Assembly: GCF_014641615.1 (NCBI RefSeq)
Contig: NZ_BMIB01000001.1
Span: 806,769 to 870,768, forward strand
DNA length: 64,000 nucleotides
DNA from: Filimonas zeae
Lineage (GTDB): Bacteria; Bacteroidota; Bacteroidia; Chitinophagales; Chitinophagaceae
Reading direction: 5' to 3'
The stretch's first letter is position 1. Every line of letters starts with the position of its first letter. The notes beneath the pieces were generated by a model. That model did not search any database, was not told the DNA's origin, and saw only the letters and a program-made list of their open reading frames with translations. Of this stretch, positions 53,445-62,491 are shown one piece after another. The position numbers and the translations under genes are program-made.

Positions 53445-54128
53445 TCAGAAGTTGTATAGTTTTTTAATGAAGGCGATTTCTTCCTGCGACCTGGCACGTT
53501 GCAGCCGCAGTAGCTTGTTGTCCTGATTGAATTCCCTCAAATCGTTTAAGTAGCCTTCCAGTTCATCAGCGGTTTGATTAATCAGTGCTATGCGCTGCGC
53601 ATCTGACATTTGCATGGTGAAGGATTTCATCATGACGATAATGTTGTCAATGCCGGAAAGGCTTTCGGTGACAATGCCGGAGTAGATGTTGTGCATCCGG
53701 CTTATTTCGGCTTCGGTGAAATGGTTATCCTGCCGGATAATGTTATAAGCGGTGGCGTATTCGTTAACGATCTGCTTTTGCAGGTTAATAATTTCAACAA
53801 AGCGCCCGGAATAAGTGAGAATTGCTTTCACACGCCACAATTCATCAAAGTACTGCTGATACTGTGCTTTTTGCTTGTCCGTCCAGGAGGCAATGTCATC
53901 CAGCCTCAGTTTGGATAAGAGGTTTTCTGCCTTGCGCTGGAGGTTTTGCAGGTCAATGACTTTATTCTGCCAACGCTGTACTTGCAGGTCCACTGCTTTG
54001 ACCACTTTTTTCGCTGCTGCCTTTACTGCCTCCACGATACCCATTTGTGCATGGGCCCGTGGAAGTACAGTAGTGGTGGTGAGTAGCAGGAAGGTTAACA
54101 GGAGGTGTTTGTATCGGATGTTTTTCAT
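53445..54128 (-). CDS. traI: Conjugal transfer protein TraI (DUF4141-like)
   Basis: This 227-residue protein has a signal peptide (cleavage near RAHAQ) and matches TraI of Bacteroidota elements: LQVQRWQNKVIDLQNLQRKA, LRLDDIASWTDKQKAQYQQY and FTMQMSDAQRIALINQTADE. It has the L/T-x-M-S-D-x-x-R motif shared with the two paralogues downstream. VirB5-like minor-pilin function is inferred from family. It starts 19 bases after the lipoprotein gene's stop. Confidence 0.75.
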   Translation of the reverse strand: MKNIRYKHLLLTFLLLTTTTVLPRAHAQMGIVEAVKAAAKKVVKAVDLQVQRWQNKVIDLQNLQRKAENLLSKLRLDDIASWTDKQKAQYQQYFDELWRVKAILTYSGRFVEIINLQKQIVNEYATAYNIIRQDNHFTEAEISRMHNIYSGIVTESLSGIDNIIVMMKSFTMQMSDAQRIALINQTADELEGYLNDLREFNQDNKLLRLQRARSQEEIAFIKKLYNF

Positions 54129-54147
54129 AGTAATAGTTGTTGCGGGG

Positions 54148-54576
54148 TTATTCTACTTTGGTGTATGCAGCACCGTCAAAATCCAATGCTCCCGCAGTGT
54201 TGTAGCGTATGCGGTAGCCTGTGGCGAGTACATACATGGTTTTGGTAGCAGCGTCATAACTGCCTGTCCATTGCTGTGTATACACATCCGGTAGCTGCGT
54301 GATCCCCGCCAGTATCTGCTGGTAGGCAGTTTTGCGGGTGATAGTGTACATGGTGGCGGTGTTCATGATTTTTTCCACACGCATGGTGTCTGTGTCAAAA
54401 GCAATGGGTGTTTCATAGGTCGCTACATAGGTGCCGGAAGCAAACAGACGGGGTTCGGTGGAAGACTTCTGTGTTGGCGTGGTTACTTTGGCAGGAGGGC
54501 AATCCGGCTTTGGGTATTTGTTGCCGCAGGCGGTAATGAATAAGGCAATTGCGGCAATGGCAGATAAGTGTTTCAT
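54148..54576 (-). CDS. Small lipoprotein in the transfer operon
   Basis: This 142-residue protein has a lipoprotein signal (ALFITACGNKYP) followed by a Pro/Thr linker and a strand-rich domain (YRIRYNTAGALDFDGAAY). It lies between traG and traI. Small lipoproteins are found at this place in related elements; the role is unknown. Confidence 0.6.
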   Translation of the reverse strand: MKHLSAIAAIALFITACGNKYPKPDCPPAKVTTPTQKSSTEPRLFASGTYVATYETPIAFDTDTMRVEKIMNTATMYTITRKTAYQQILAGITQLPDVYTQQWTGSYDAATKTMYVLATGYRIRYNTAGALDFDGAAYTKVE

Positions 54577-54603
54577 GGTGTTTTATGTTATGTGATTAAT
54601 GAA

Positions 54604-57066
54604 TCAGGCTGCTTCGCGGAGTTGTTGTGCCAGGGCAGTGATGCCTTTCTGAATGCTGCCATACCGGGCTGCATAGGCTTGTACCTGCACCTTTTCGCGT
54701 TCTTCTGTACTATAGCACAGGTATTCTTCCAGTGATACTTCCGTACGGTAGACTTTGGATTGTATGCCGCCCAGTGAGATAAATACTTCTTTATATTTCA
54801 GGTGCGGATCATTGGCTTTGTTCATGCTGAGTACCAGCGCCTTTTCCTTGTCAGTCAGTCCTAACAGCGACTGAACGTGATGGAATTTATTGATGTACTT
54901 ATTTTGATCCAGCAGTATTTTACAATCAGAGTTATTAACGATAGCGTCTTTTATGATTTCGCTGCTGATGATGTCGTCTATCTCCTGTGTTACTACTATG
55001 GCTTCCCCGAAATGCTTTCGGACAGTCTTAAACAGGTACTTGATATATTCTGCCATACCCTGCCGGGCGATGGCTTTCCAGGCTTCTTCTATCAGTATGA
55101 TTTTACGGATACCTTTAAGTTTCCGCATCTTGCTGATGAATAGCTGCATAACCGTGATTGTGGTTACTGTAAACAATATTTCATGATTTTTAATATTGTC
55201 CAGTTCAAATACTATGAAGGGCTGATCCAGCATTTGCAGATTCTCTGTAGCATTCAGCAAAAAGTCATATTCGCCGGATTTGTAGTAAGGACGTAATACG
55301 TATAACAGGTTGGCGAGGTCGAAGTCCTTTTCTTTGATGCCTTCGGTGGCCAGCTGCTGTGCGAAGTCGGTACGCAGGTATTCATAAAAAGTATTGAAGC
55401 AGGGGAATATATCGGGCCTTATATCCAGCTGATCGTAATAGCCCTGAAGGGCGTTAGAGAGTGCTACGTATTCGGCACGGGTGTATCCCTGATCCTCTTT
55501 TTTCCACAATGCCAGTAAGAGTGTTTTGATGGTTTCCTTCTTCTCTGTATCGAGTTTTTCTCCTTCCAGAAAAAAAGGATTGAAGCAGATAGGTGTTGTT
55601 TCGGAATAGGTGAAGTAATAACCACCTACCAGATCACACAAGCCTTTATAAGAGTGTCCTACATCTACGATCACGCAGTGTGCGCCACTTTCGTAGTAAC
55701 TACGCATCATGTGATTGGTGAAAAAACTTTTACCAGACCCCGATGGCCCCAGAATGAATTTATTGCGGTTGGTACAGATACCTTTTTTGATCGGCTCGTC
55801 TGATATATCAACCTGTAGCGGGTTGCCGGATAACCGGTCTCCTAAACGAATACCAACAGGGCTGATGGAACTCTGGTAATTGGTTTCATAGTTAAAGAAG
55901 CAGCTTGCCTGTTCTGCAAAGGTGTCAAAGGCTTCATGGATCGGTAACTCGGATGCGTTGCCGGGTATGCCACACCAGTACAGATGTGCAGCGTTAACAG
56001 ATTCTTCTTTTGTGCGGGCATCCAGCTGGGCCAGTGCAGCAGATACCTGGTTTCTGATTTCCTTGGCATCTTCTTTATGCTCTGACCAGGTGAGGATATT
56101 AAAGTGTGCCTTGATAGGCAGACGCTGCTGCGCAATGGCTTCATTGAGGTATTTATTGGTGGCATCGCGGGTAATGGCATTTTCGCGGGAGTACGCAGAG
56201 AGGGAATGCAGCCGCAGGCTTTTGGCTTCCATTTTCTTTAAGGTATCCTGCGCATCTTCAATAATGATGTATTGGTTGAATACATGATTACAGGGTAACA
56301 GCTGACAGATCGGTGCCGTAAAACCCACTGCAAAGCGGGTTTTCTCTGTAGAGTATTTATCATACCCGATACTCTGACCGCATAAGGATGGTATGTCTTC
56401 TATGTCTGCAAGGGTAAAGACCTGGCAGTTGACATTGCCTACTTTCAGCGTGGGTTTCAGTTCTATATCTCTGATGATGGGCTCCTGCTCATTTTGAGAG
56501 AGGAAACAATATTTTTCTATCAGGCCCGGTTTTTCACCACTGGCCAGATCATCTGTTCTGAGCCTTTGCAGACGGATATAGCCGCTATCTTCCAGTATTT
56601 TGGCGAACTGGCCTGCTTTATCCAGAAAACGCTCGGTCAGGTTGGTGTCCAGCGCTTCTTTAGGTACAATGCTTCTTTTCAGCAGGGAGGAACTAAGCGC
56701 TGTAATGTTTTTACGGCTGCTTGTTTTTTGGGTAATATAGATATAGCAGATATGCGCCAGATAGGGGCGTTCGTTGAAATGCCGTTCACTGGATCGTGAC
56801 AGGAAGCTTTGCTCTTCCTTATCAAAATCGGCTTTGTAGATTGTTGCTTCAAACCAATCCTGTTTGTGTAGCAGCGAGTGTTGCGGAAGTACTCTTATCG
56901 CTTTAATGAAGGCGTTGTGTATTGCTTCATAGTCAGCGGAGGAAAGGGTAAATATTTCCGGTAACTCTACTTTGTAGGCAACCGTAATATCGCCCTGGTG
57001 GCCGATTATACAGTCATTTTCTACTTTTTGGATCGGAAACAGGTTTTCCAGTTTTACGGTCTTCAT
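54604..57066 (-). CDS. traG: Conjugation ATPase TraG (VirB4 family)
   Basis: This 820-residue protein is the VirB4-like ATPase of the transfer system. It has the N-terminal TraG-type domain (LENLFPIQKVENDCIIGHQG), Walker A GPSGSGKSFFTNHMM (about residue 440), IVDVGHSYKGLCDLVGGYYF, and Walker B IILIEEAWKAIARQGM (about 650) followed by VRKHFGEAIVVTQEIDDII. It powers pilus assembly and DNA export. It overlaps traF by 53 bases in another frame. Confidence 0.95.
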   Translation of the reverse strand: MKTVKLENLFPIQKVENDCIIGHQGDITVAYKVELPEIFTLSSADYEAIHNAFIKAIRVLPQHSLLHKQDWFEATIYKADFDKEEQSFLSRSSERHFNERPYLAHICYIYITQKTSSRKNITALSSSLLKRSIVPKEALDTNLTERFLDKAGQFAKILEDSGYIRLQRLRTDDLASGEKPGLIEKYCFLSQNEQEPIIRDIELKPTLKVGNVNCQVFTLADIEDIPSLCGQSIGYDKYSTEKTRFAVGFTAPICQLLPCNHVFNQYIIIEDAQDTLKKMEAKSLRLHSLSAYSRENAITRDATNKYLNEAIAQQRLPIKAHFNILTWSEHKEDAKEIRNQVSAALAQLDARTKEESVNAAHLYWCGIPGNASELPIHEAFDTFAEQASCFFNYETNYQSSISPVGIRLGDRLSGNPLQVDISDEPIKKGICTNRNKFILGPSGSGKSFFTNHMMRSYYESGAHCVIVDVGHSYKGLCDLVGGYYFTYSETTPICFNPFFLEGEKLDTEKKETIKTLLLALWKKEDQGYTRAEYVALSNALQGYYDQLDIRPDIFPCFNTFYEYLRTDFAQQLATEGIKEKDFDLANLLYVLRPYYKSGEYDFLLNATENLQMLDQPFIVFELDNIKNHEILFTVTTITVMQLFISKMRKLKGIRKIILIEEAWKAIARQGMAEYIKYLFKTVRKHFGEAIVVTQEIDDIISSEIIKDAIVNNSDCKILLDQNKYINKFHHVQSLLGLTDKEKALVLSMNKANDPHLKYKEVFISLGGIQSKVYRTEVSLEEYLCYSTEEREKVQVQAYAARYGSIQKGITALAQQLREAA

Positions 57067-57382
57067 GGTTAATGTTTAAAGCAGTGAAGAGATTTGCTGA
57101 TTTGCTGGTGATGCTGTGGGGCAGGCGTTTAAAAGCGGCTTGTTTCATCAGGCCATGTTCTCCGTATTTGTGGCTGAGCCGCTGGATATAGCCTACATAG
57201 GTGGCTCCGGCTGGAAGTATTACCATCAGTGTTACATAGATGTGAACGCCTGTTATATAGAGTATCGCAAATAGTAAGAGTAATACGACCAGTCCGATAG
57301 CCAGAAAGGTGATGTACTGCGCTTTGAAGCCTTTGAAAACAATTGGTTTGTTAACCCCTTTATTGATTTCAAATACTGACAT
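57014..57382 (-). CDS. traF: Conjugative transposon protein TraF (DUF4133)
   Basis: The preferred start at 57382 (MSVFEINKGVNKPIVFKGFK) gives 122 residues; the frame is open to 57403. It has two membrane segments (FLAIGLVVLLLLFAILYITG and VTLMVILPAGATYVGYI), the DUF4133 layout. It is VirB3-like and is normally beside the VirB4 ATPase. It overlaps traG. Confidence 0.9.
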   Translation of the reverse strand: MSVFEINKGVNKPIVFKGFKAQYITFLAIGLVVLLLLFAILYITGVHIYVTLMVILPAGATYVGYIQRLSHKYGEHGLMKQAAFKRLPHSITSKSANLFTALNINHEDRKTGKPVSDPKSRK

Positions 57383-57392
57383 AGCGATAGGG

Positions 57393-57725
57393 TTATACGC
57401 CAAAGAATGATTTAAGTACCGTAGCTACCACAACAAGGAAGATGCAAGAGCCGAACCAGGAACTTGCTACTTTAGAAGTGTCACCGTCTCCTGAGTTCCA
57501 TTTGTTGTAGACTTTAATGGCACCTACCAGGCCGACAATAGCGCCGATAGCATATAATAGTGTGGTGCCTGATGCAAAGTATTTTTTCAACATTGCGGTG
57601 GCATCGGTGATGCCTTTTTCGCCGTTGCCGGTCTGCGCCTGTGTGGTAGTGGCGATAAAAAGGGCGGTTAACAGGATGGCTGACTTACAGGCATAGGAAT
57701 AGCCTTTATATAATTTCTTATACAT
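57393..57725 (-). CDS. traE: Conjugative transposon protein TraE (DUF4134)
   Basis: This 110-residue protein has a signal peptide (cleavage after TTQAQ) and two membrane helices (TTLLYAIGAIVGLVGAIKVY and WFGSCIFLVVVATVLKSFFG), the DUF4134 layout. It is the VirB2-like pilin candidate and first gene of the transfer operon after a terminator. Confidence 0.9.
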   Translation of the reverse strand: MYKKLYKGYSYACKSAILLTALFIATTTQAQTGNGEKGITDATAMLKKYFASGTTLLYAIGAIVGLVGAIKVYNKWNSGDGDTSKVASSWFGSCIFLVVVATVLKSFFGV

Positions 57726-57769
57726 TGTGGTGGTGTTTTAGGTTATGTGTTTGGAGATTGTTAAAAAGT

Positions 57770-57811
57770 GGCCCACCCGTAGTAGCTGGTGTTTTCCGGA
57801 GTGGGTGGGCC
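57770..57811 (-). terminator. Terminator between the TraD-like gene and traE
   Basis: GGCCCACCC (57770-57778) pairs with GGGTGGGCC (57803-57811) around a 24-nt loop, and a T-run follows on the minus strand. It should end the TraD-like transcript and separate it from traE. Confidence 0.65.
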
Positions 57812-57839
57812 TGGGGGTGTTGGCTGTCTGTAATAGTGT

Positions 57840-58379
57840 TTATTCAATCCAGAGCTGATGTACTTCTTTTTCGGTTAGTTCTATGTCGCAGTCTCTTTTG
57901 ACGGCCATAGTTACATAGCTGTTAAGTGCTTCAAAGTATTCGGTGTTTCTGAATATGTTGAAATTGGAAAGGATGGCGTTCAGCTTGGTGGTTACTTCTT
58001 CGCGGTTAACCGGCAGGGAGGCAATGTTGTTAATGGTGTTCTGAATTTCATCGACTACCTCTTCGGCTTGTTTGAGTAAGATGCTTTCTGCCATTGGTAG
58101 CCATTCAAAATCATCCATCGTTAATTCGTCTTCTTCATCCATCAAACTGTCTTCGTCAATCTCTGTTATCCACTCGTCTTTGGGTAAAGCATTTGTGGTG
58201 ACAGGGGCGATCAGTTCATGTTTTAAAGAAGAAGCCTGTACTGATGTTCCGGGGGGCGAATCAGGTTTGGTAAAATGGCCCAGTGCGAGTTTTAACCTGG
58301 GGGCCAGTAAGAGAGGGATCAGCACCGCCACAAATAAGCCTCCGGCTATGATGGCGATAAGGATAATGGTGTTTTCCAT
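57840..58379 (-). CDS. TraD-like membrane protein of the conjugative element
   Basis: This 179-residue protein has one N-terminal membrane segment (IILIAIIAGGLFVAVLIPLL), an acidic middle (TEIDEDSLMDEEDELTMDDF) and a helical C-terminus. This layout and its place just upstream of traE are typical of the small TraD proteins of such elements. The name is tentative. Confidence 0.55.
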   Translation of the reverse strand: MENTIILIAIIAGGLFVAVLIPLLLAPRLKLALGHFTKPDSPPGTSVQASSLKHELIAPVTTNALPKDEWITEIDEDSLMDEEDELTMDDFEWLPMAESILLKQAEEVVDEIQNTINNIASLPVNREEVTTKLNAILSNFNIFRNTEYFEALNSYVTMAVKRDCDIELTEKEVHQLWIE

Positions 58380-58551
58380 GCTGTTAGATTTTTACTGTAG
58401 TGATTGATGTTGTTTCTACAGCAAAGATGCTTCAGCAGGTAAAGGGTGTTTCACAGTCTGTTCGCAGGCTGGGAATTGTTTTATTAATATGATGAATCGA
58501 AATGCACTTTATATTTGTTTTGTACTTGTCGATTAAAACTCTGTTGGCTGC

Positions 58552-59694
58552 ATGAAAAATGATAGAAAATTAAATATATACGTTGTTTCGATAGTGTTGT
58601 TATTGTTAGTTATAGGATGGTTGATTTTTGTTGCACGATTCCCAAGGATGGTGGCAAATGATAAGGATTATTTAAGCTATATCAATACAAAGGATATAGG
58701 GCAGATCGGAGATTTGTTAGGTGGTACTACTGCTCCGCTCATAGGTGGATTGGGTGTTATATTGACATTTCTCGCTTTTATAGTTCAGTATCAGGCAAAT
58801 CAGCAGCAAAGGGATGATATAAACAAACAAAGAAAAGACTGGGAGAATGAGCAATTGTCAGGGCGCTTTTTTGAGTTGCTACGGCTACACAAGGATAATG
58901 TTGCTGAACTGGAAATTCGCGATGAAGGGAAAAATGAAGTCTACAAAGGGAGGCGTACTTTTATGGCATATTATATTGAATTTGAAGCTGTATATAGGGT
59001 TACTCTTTTCAGGAATAGTGAGTTGGTTGAAGAGTTACGTAAACAGGTAAACGTAGATTGTCTTGCTTATGCTATTTTTTACTTTGGTATTGGCGATACC
59101 GTAAGGAAATCAGTTATGAAGGGTTTAAACCATGCGGAAAAAATAGTAGCTAGTGAGGTGTTGGCGGATCTTTGCCTGGCTCAGCTTAGTTTTAGTGATG
59201 ATTTCAATTGGTTTTCCCGCAGATATGGAGGGAATTTTGCTTTTATACCTTTTAGAGGCCATTCGTCAAGCCTGGGCTCATACTATAGACATTTGTATCA
59301 AACTATTAAGTATGTAGACGGTTTTTCTGAAAAAGTTGTAACCCGAAAAAGAAAATATGATCTGGTTCGTACGCTGCGTGACCAATTATCTGAGTTTGAA
59401 CAGCTCCTGTTATATTTTAATGCCCTTGGTTTTTATGAAGATGACTGGTATGAAATATTCACAAAGTATAGGTTTATAAAAAATATGCAGTTAGAGTATT
59501 TGCCTGATAATTATCCTGATCCTATTAAAAAGTATAAGACTGAAATGATTAAGTTATGGCTGAGTGAGGATAAAGCAATGTTTGCGGGTCAGGGTGATAT
59601 TACGCATTTTGTGGAGGAATGGGCGAAAGGCAATGAGCAGGAATATACTAAAATTGTTGCTGCTAAAGAGGCCAGAGAAAAGGAAAGGGTTTAG
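58552..59694 (+). CDS. Putative phage abortive-infection protein (putAbiC family)
   Basis: This 380-residue protein has two N-terminal membrane segments (IYVVSIVLLLLVIGWLIFVA at about 9-28 and GGLGVILTFLAFIVQYQ at about 65-81), then a short coiled coil and the putAbiC domain: LSGRFFELLRLHKDNVAELE, and RGHSSSLGSYYRHLYQTIKY (about residues 235-255). The family is named for abortive infection in lactococci and is proposed to stop phage growth by killing the infected cell. The gene is AT-rich and on the strand opposite to the transfer genes, which marks it as inserted cargo. Confidence 0.75.
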   Translation: MKNDRKLNIYVVSIVLLLLVIGWLIFVARFPRMVANDKDYLSYINTKDIGQIGDLLGGTTAPLIGGLGVILTFLAFIVQYQANQQQRDDINKQRKDWENEQLSGRFFELLRLHKDNVAELEIRDEGKNEVYKGRRTFMAYYIEFEAVYRVTLFRNSELVEELRKQVNVDCLAYAIFYFGIGDTVRKSVMKGLNHAEKIVASEVLADLCLAQLSFSDDFNWFSRRYGGNFAFIPFRGHSSSLGSYYRHLYQTIKYVDGFSEKVVTRKRKYDLVRTLRDQLSEFEQLLLYFNALGFYEDDWYEIFTKYRFIKNMQLEYLPDNYPDPIKKYKTEMIKLWLSEDKAMFAGQGDITHFVEEWAKGNEQEYTKIVAAKEAREKERV

Positions 59695-59717
59695 GGGTGT
59701 TAATCAGGCTGTTTTTT

Positions 59718-60593
59718 CTACTGTCTATTCTTAGTTTCTATTCTGTCAATGCGTGCCTGTAGTCGTTCTTTTAGAATTTCGATAAACTTGGTGTACCCTG
59801 TTTTGCGCGCCAGTATATCCTGAAATATACGTGTGGTATTACCCAGATTGACAGAGAAAATATGTTCCAGATATGCAATGATCTGTGTGAGTTGGGCTTT
59901 ACCTTCATTGAAGCAGCCAGCACTCTGCAGTGCGTAGGCAAGTTCGATGAGGTTGGTTTTACTATCTGTCCATACCAGCTTTTTAAGCTGATTTAACGGC
60001 GATGCTTCCGCAAGTTTGGCTACTACCATGAAGTTGTTTTTAACATCGTCAATAGCCTGATACAGGTAATCTTTGACTGTTTCGTTTGCCTGCAACATGG
60101 CTACCCGGAGGGAATAAATGGTGCAGCATTTCTTATTAATGGCGGGAAAGTAATTGTCTATAGAAAAGTCATTGATGCTTCTGGTGCGGGTGAAGTACAG
60201 ATTGTCTAAGTGCGTCTTGCCGCCTCTCAGATACCGGTAGAATTCCGAATGATGGGTTGTGTACTCTTCTATTTTGCGAAGTTCTTTTTTAAAGTATTTT
60301 TCCAGCGTTTTCTTAATGCCGATAGGCTTATGCGTTTCGATACTGTAGGTTGTTACGTATCGCATGTAAGTGGCATACAGCGGTGGTAAGCTTTCTTTGA
60401 AGAAGCTGATTTCTTCCTGATCCGAGCTGAATTCATTCTGTGTCAGCTGCGTATTGATGGTTTCTATGGCATCGGAAGCTTTGTGTACAATTTTTTCATA
60501 TCGTTCGCTTAGACTAAGTGGTAAGCTCATGATGTTATTCACTTCCTCTTTCACACTGCTGTGCAGTTCATTCACTGTGTTGGTTAGTTGCAT
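59718..60593 (-). CDS. rteC: RteC-family regulator of excision and transfer
   Basis: This 291-residue protein matches RteC, the CTnDOT regulator that switches on the excision operon. The N-terminal half is helical with EYTTHHSEFYRYLRGGKTHL (family YYR-like core), and the C-terminal half has the RteC signature LVWTDSKTNLIELAYALQSA, GCFNEGKAQLTQIIAYLEHI and VNLGNTTRIFQDILARKTGY. No RteA or RteB homologue is adjacent, so its own control is unknown. Confidence 0.85.
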   Translation of the reverse strand: MQLTNTVNELHSSVKEEVNNIMSLPLSLSERYEKIVHKASDAIETINTQLTQNEFSSDQEEISFFKESLPPLYATYMRYVTTYSIETHKPIGIKKTLEKYFKKELRKIEEYTTHHSEFYRYLRGGKTHLDNLYFTRTRSINDFSIDNYFPAINKKCCTIYSLRVAMLQANETVKDYLYQAIDDVKNNFMVVAKLAEASPLNQLKKLVWTDSKTNLIELAYALQSAGCFNEGKAQLTQIIAYLEHIFSVNLGNTTRIFQDILARKTGYTKFIEILKERLQARIDRIETKNRQ

Positions 60594-60859
60594 TTTTTAC
60601 CCGTTTAAGTCCGAAAATTCTGTTTACGGCCAAACGGGAACAATAACAATACCTCACTGCCTGCCTTTATGAACAGGTCAGTTATAGTAAAGTTGTTGAA
60701 TCTGGTTGTGTTGTGGTTGCGCTTAGCGGTAGTAACCGGGTTGCAAACGGGGGAACTGTAGGATTGTTATTCGGGGTTGTAATGGGGTTGTAGTTTTGCA
60801 GGGAATATGCGGGGGATGGGGGAATGTACACGTATATTGCCGTTATAACGCTTTGTCTG

Positions 60860-62071
60860 TTAGTCCAACCTTCCTTTTTTAGTGTGGCCCGGCTGGTAAT
60901 TGGCTTTCAGATACTCATCTACAGCCGACAACATATTCTTCAATATGCGCCTGGTATTAATGAGTGTCAGGTAACTGGTTTTATAGGTAGCATTCCATAG
61001 CTTAAATTCAGAAATAGGCACGTTTTCTTTTTTAGTGATAGATTGAATGGATCTGGCGAATAACCTTACCAGCCTTTTCTTATTTTTATTAAGAAGTATG
61101 CCGCACTCATAAAAGAGTTTAATAAGCAAGCCTATTTCTTTCACGTTAAGGCTGGTTTCGATCCTCATTATGGTATTGTTGCCCCTTTCTGCATTCCATT
61201 CGCTTATCTCATTTTCCTGAATGTGTTGTTGCGCTTCCAGCCATTCAATGAGTATCACTTTGATATGTCTGTTCGTGGTTTCATAACTCAGGTTGGGTTT
61301 GGTGTGAGTTTCGTTAAAATGATTTAACTGGCTATTAATAGTAAAGAGTTTTTCCAGCGGAAAGTCCTCTCCATCATACCTGCTTTTAAACAGATCGATG
61401 GCGGCGTTGGTAGCAGATAAGGTATTTAAGTTACAGTAGGTAATGATGTTTAATAGTTGCATGTGCAGGTCGGGTGATACGTTTGCCGGATTGAGTAGTT
61501 CCAACAGGTGATCCAGTAGTTCACGAACGACAATTAATTTGCCTGTGGAAATGCGTTCCATCGGCATTGGCTTAGCAATGGCTTCCAGCGGTTGTAATAT
61601 TGCGTGGGCAAGTGTCTGATTTACTTTTTTGACAGAAAGAAGTTGCTGGAGCTGAGGGTAATTCCCTCTGATACTTTTGGACAGTCTACCCAACAGGAAA
61701 ATGGGAACCCGTATTGTCTGGTCAAGATATTGGGAGAAGCACTTCTCCAATACAGTTTGCAGGTCTTCCAGTGCTTCGATTAATTTTTTCCAGCCGGGTG
61801 AGAGGTTTTCCGGTAGCTGGATGAGGTTTTCATCAAAATAGTCCGTGATGGTCACTTGAATGCGTGACAGCGCATATTGCGCTTCTACTGCTTCGTTATG
61901 CCCGTTTTCTGTGACTATGGAATAATGCTCTTTTACTAACCAGAATTGTCTGATGTGTTCTATTTCACTTATGAGCGGTGAGAAATCAGCGTCTGTTGTT
62001 TGTTCAGCGGAGTTTGTGTGTACAGCATGTTTTTTTAACAAGGTTTCAAGTTCGATGAGTTTTTTTCGCAT
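60860..62071 (-). CDS. Hypothetical element protein next to rteC
   Basis: From MRKKLIELETLLKKHAV at 62071 this is a 403-residue, all-helical protein; the frame is open to 62095. Its C-terminus (KLWNATYKTSYLTLINTRRI) resembles the end of RteC, so a distant relation is possible. It has no membrane segment or enzyme motif. A regulatory role is suspected from its neighbour. Confidence 0.5.
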   Translation of the reverse strand: MRKKLIELETLLKKHAVHTNSAEQTTDADFSPLISEIEHIRQFWLVKEHYSIVTENGHNEAVEAQYALSRIQVTITDYFDENLIQLPENLSPGWKKLIEALEDLQTVLEKCFSQYLDQTIRVPIFLLGRLSKSIRGNYPQLQQLLSVKKVNQTLAHAILQPLEAIAKPMPMERISTGKLIVVRELLDHLLELLNPANVSPDLHMQLLNIITYCNLNTLSATNAAIDLFKSRYDGEDFPLEKLFTINSQLNHFNETHTKPNLSYETTNRHIKVILIEWLEAQQHIQENEISEWNAERGNNTIMRIETSLNVKEIGLLIKLFYECGILLNKNKKRLVRLFARSIQSITKKENVPISEFKLWNATYKTSYLTLINTRRILKNMLSAVDEYLKANYQPGHTKKGRLD

Positions 62072-62491
62072 GATATAGGACTTTAATATGAACACTTACT
62101 GTGGCCCGTATCATCAGGGGAGGACTGATTGATAGAATAATATGGCGTTGTCAGATTTAAGGTAAGATGTGACTGGTCATCGTCCGGGTGGCGAATGGAT
62201 AAGCGTTTGAATACCAGTATAAGCAGTAAAATATCGGGTTCGGTTCCTTTTCATAGTAATAGTGATCCCTCGTGCAATACAAATTAATTCTTTTTGTATT
62301 GCGTTTTTAGGGTTTAACAAAATGTATTGTTTATAAAACGTTGTATATAACGTTCTTAGGTGGGGCTTTGGTATTTGTCGCTGTACCGTTAAAAAACGGG
62401 TATGTTGATTTTGGATAATTCGGATAAAAAACTTATATATCTATAATGTAATGTAAAAAGCGGGTAGAACCCGCTTTTGTTACTTTTTCTA
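62072..62491. other. AT-rich intergenic region
   Basis: No gene is seen. AACGTT (62337-62342) and AACGTT (62349-62354) form a small inverted repeat, a possible operator. The hairpin at 62456-62478 is a separate entry. Confidence 0.4.
62456..62478 (-). terminator. Rho-independent terminator of the leftward gene at 62,492
   Basis: AAAAGCGGGT (62456-62465) pairs with ACCCGCTTTT (62469-62478) around a 3-nt loop, with a T-run on the minus strand, 14 bases after the stop of that gene. Confidence 0.75.
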
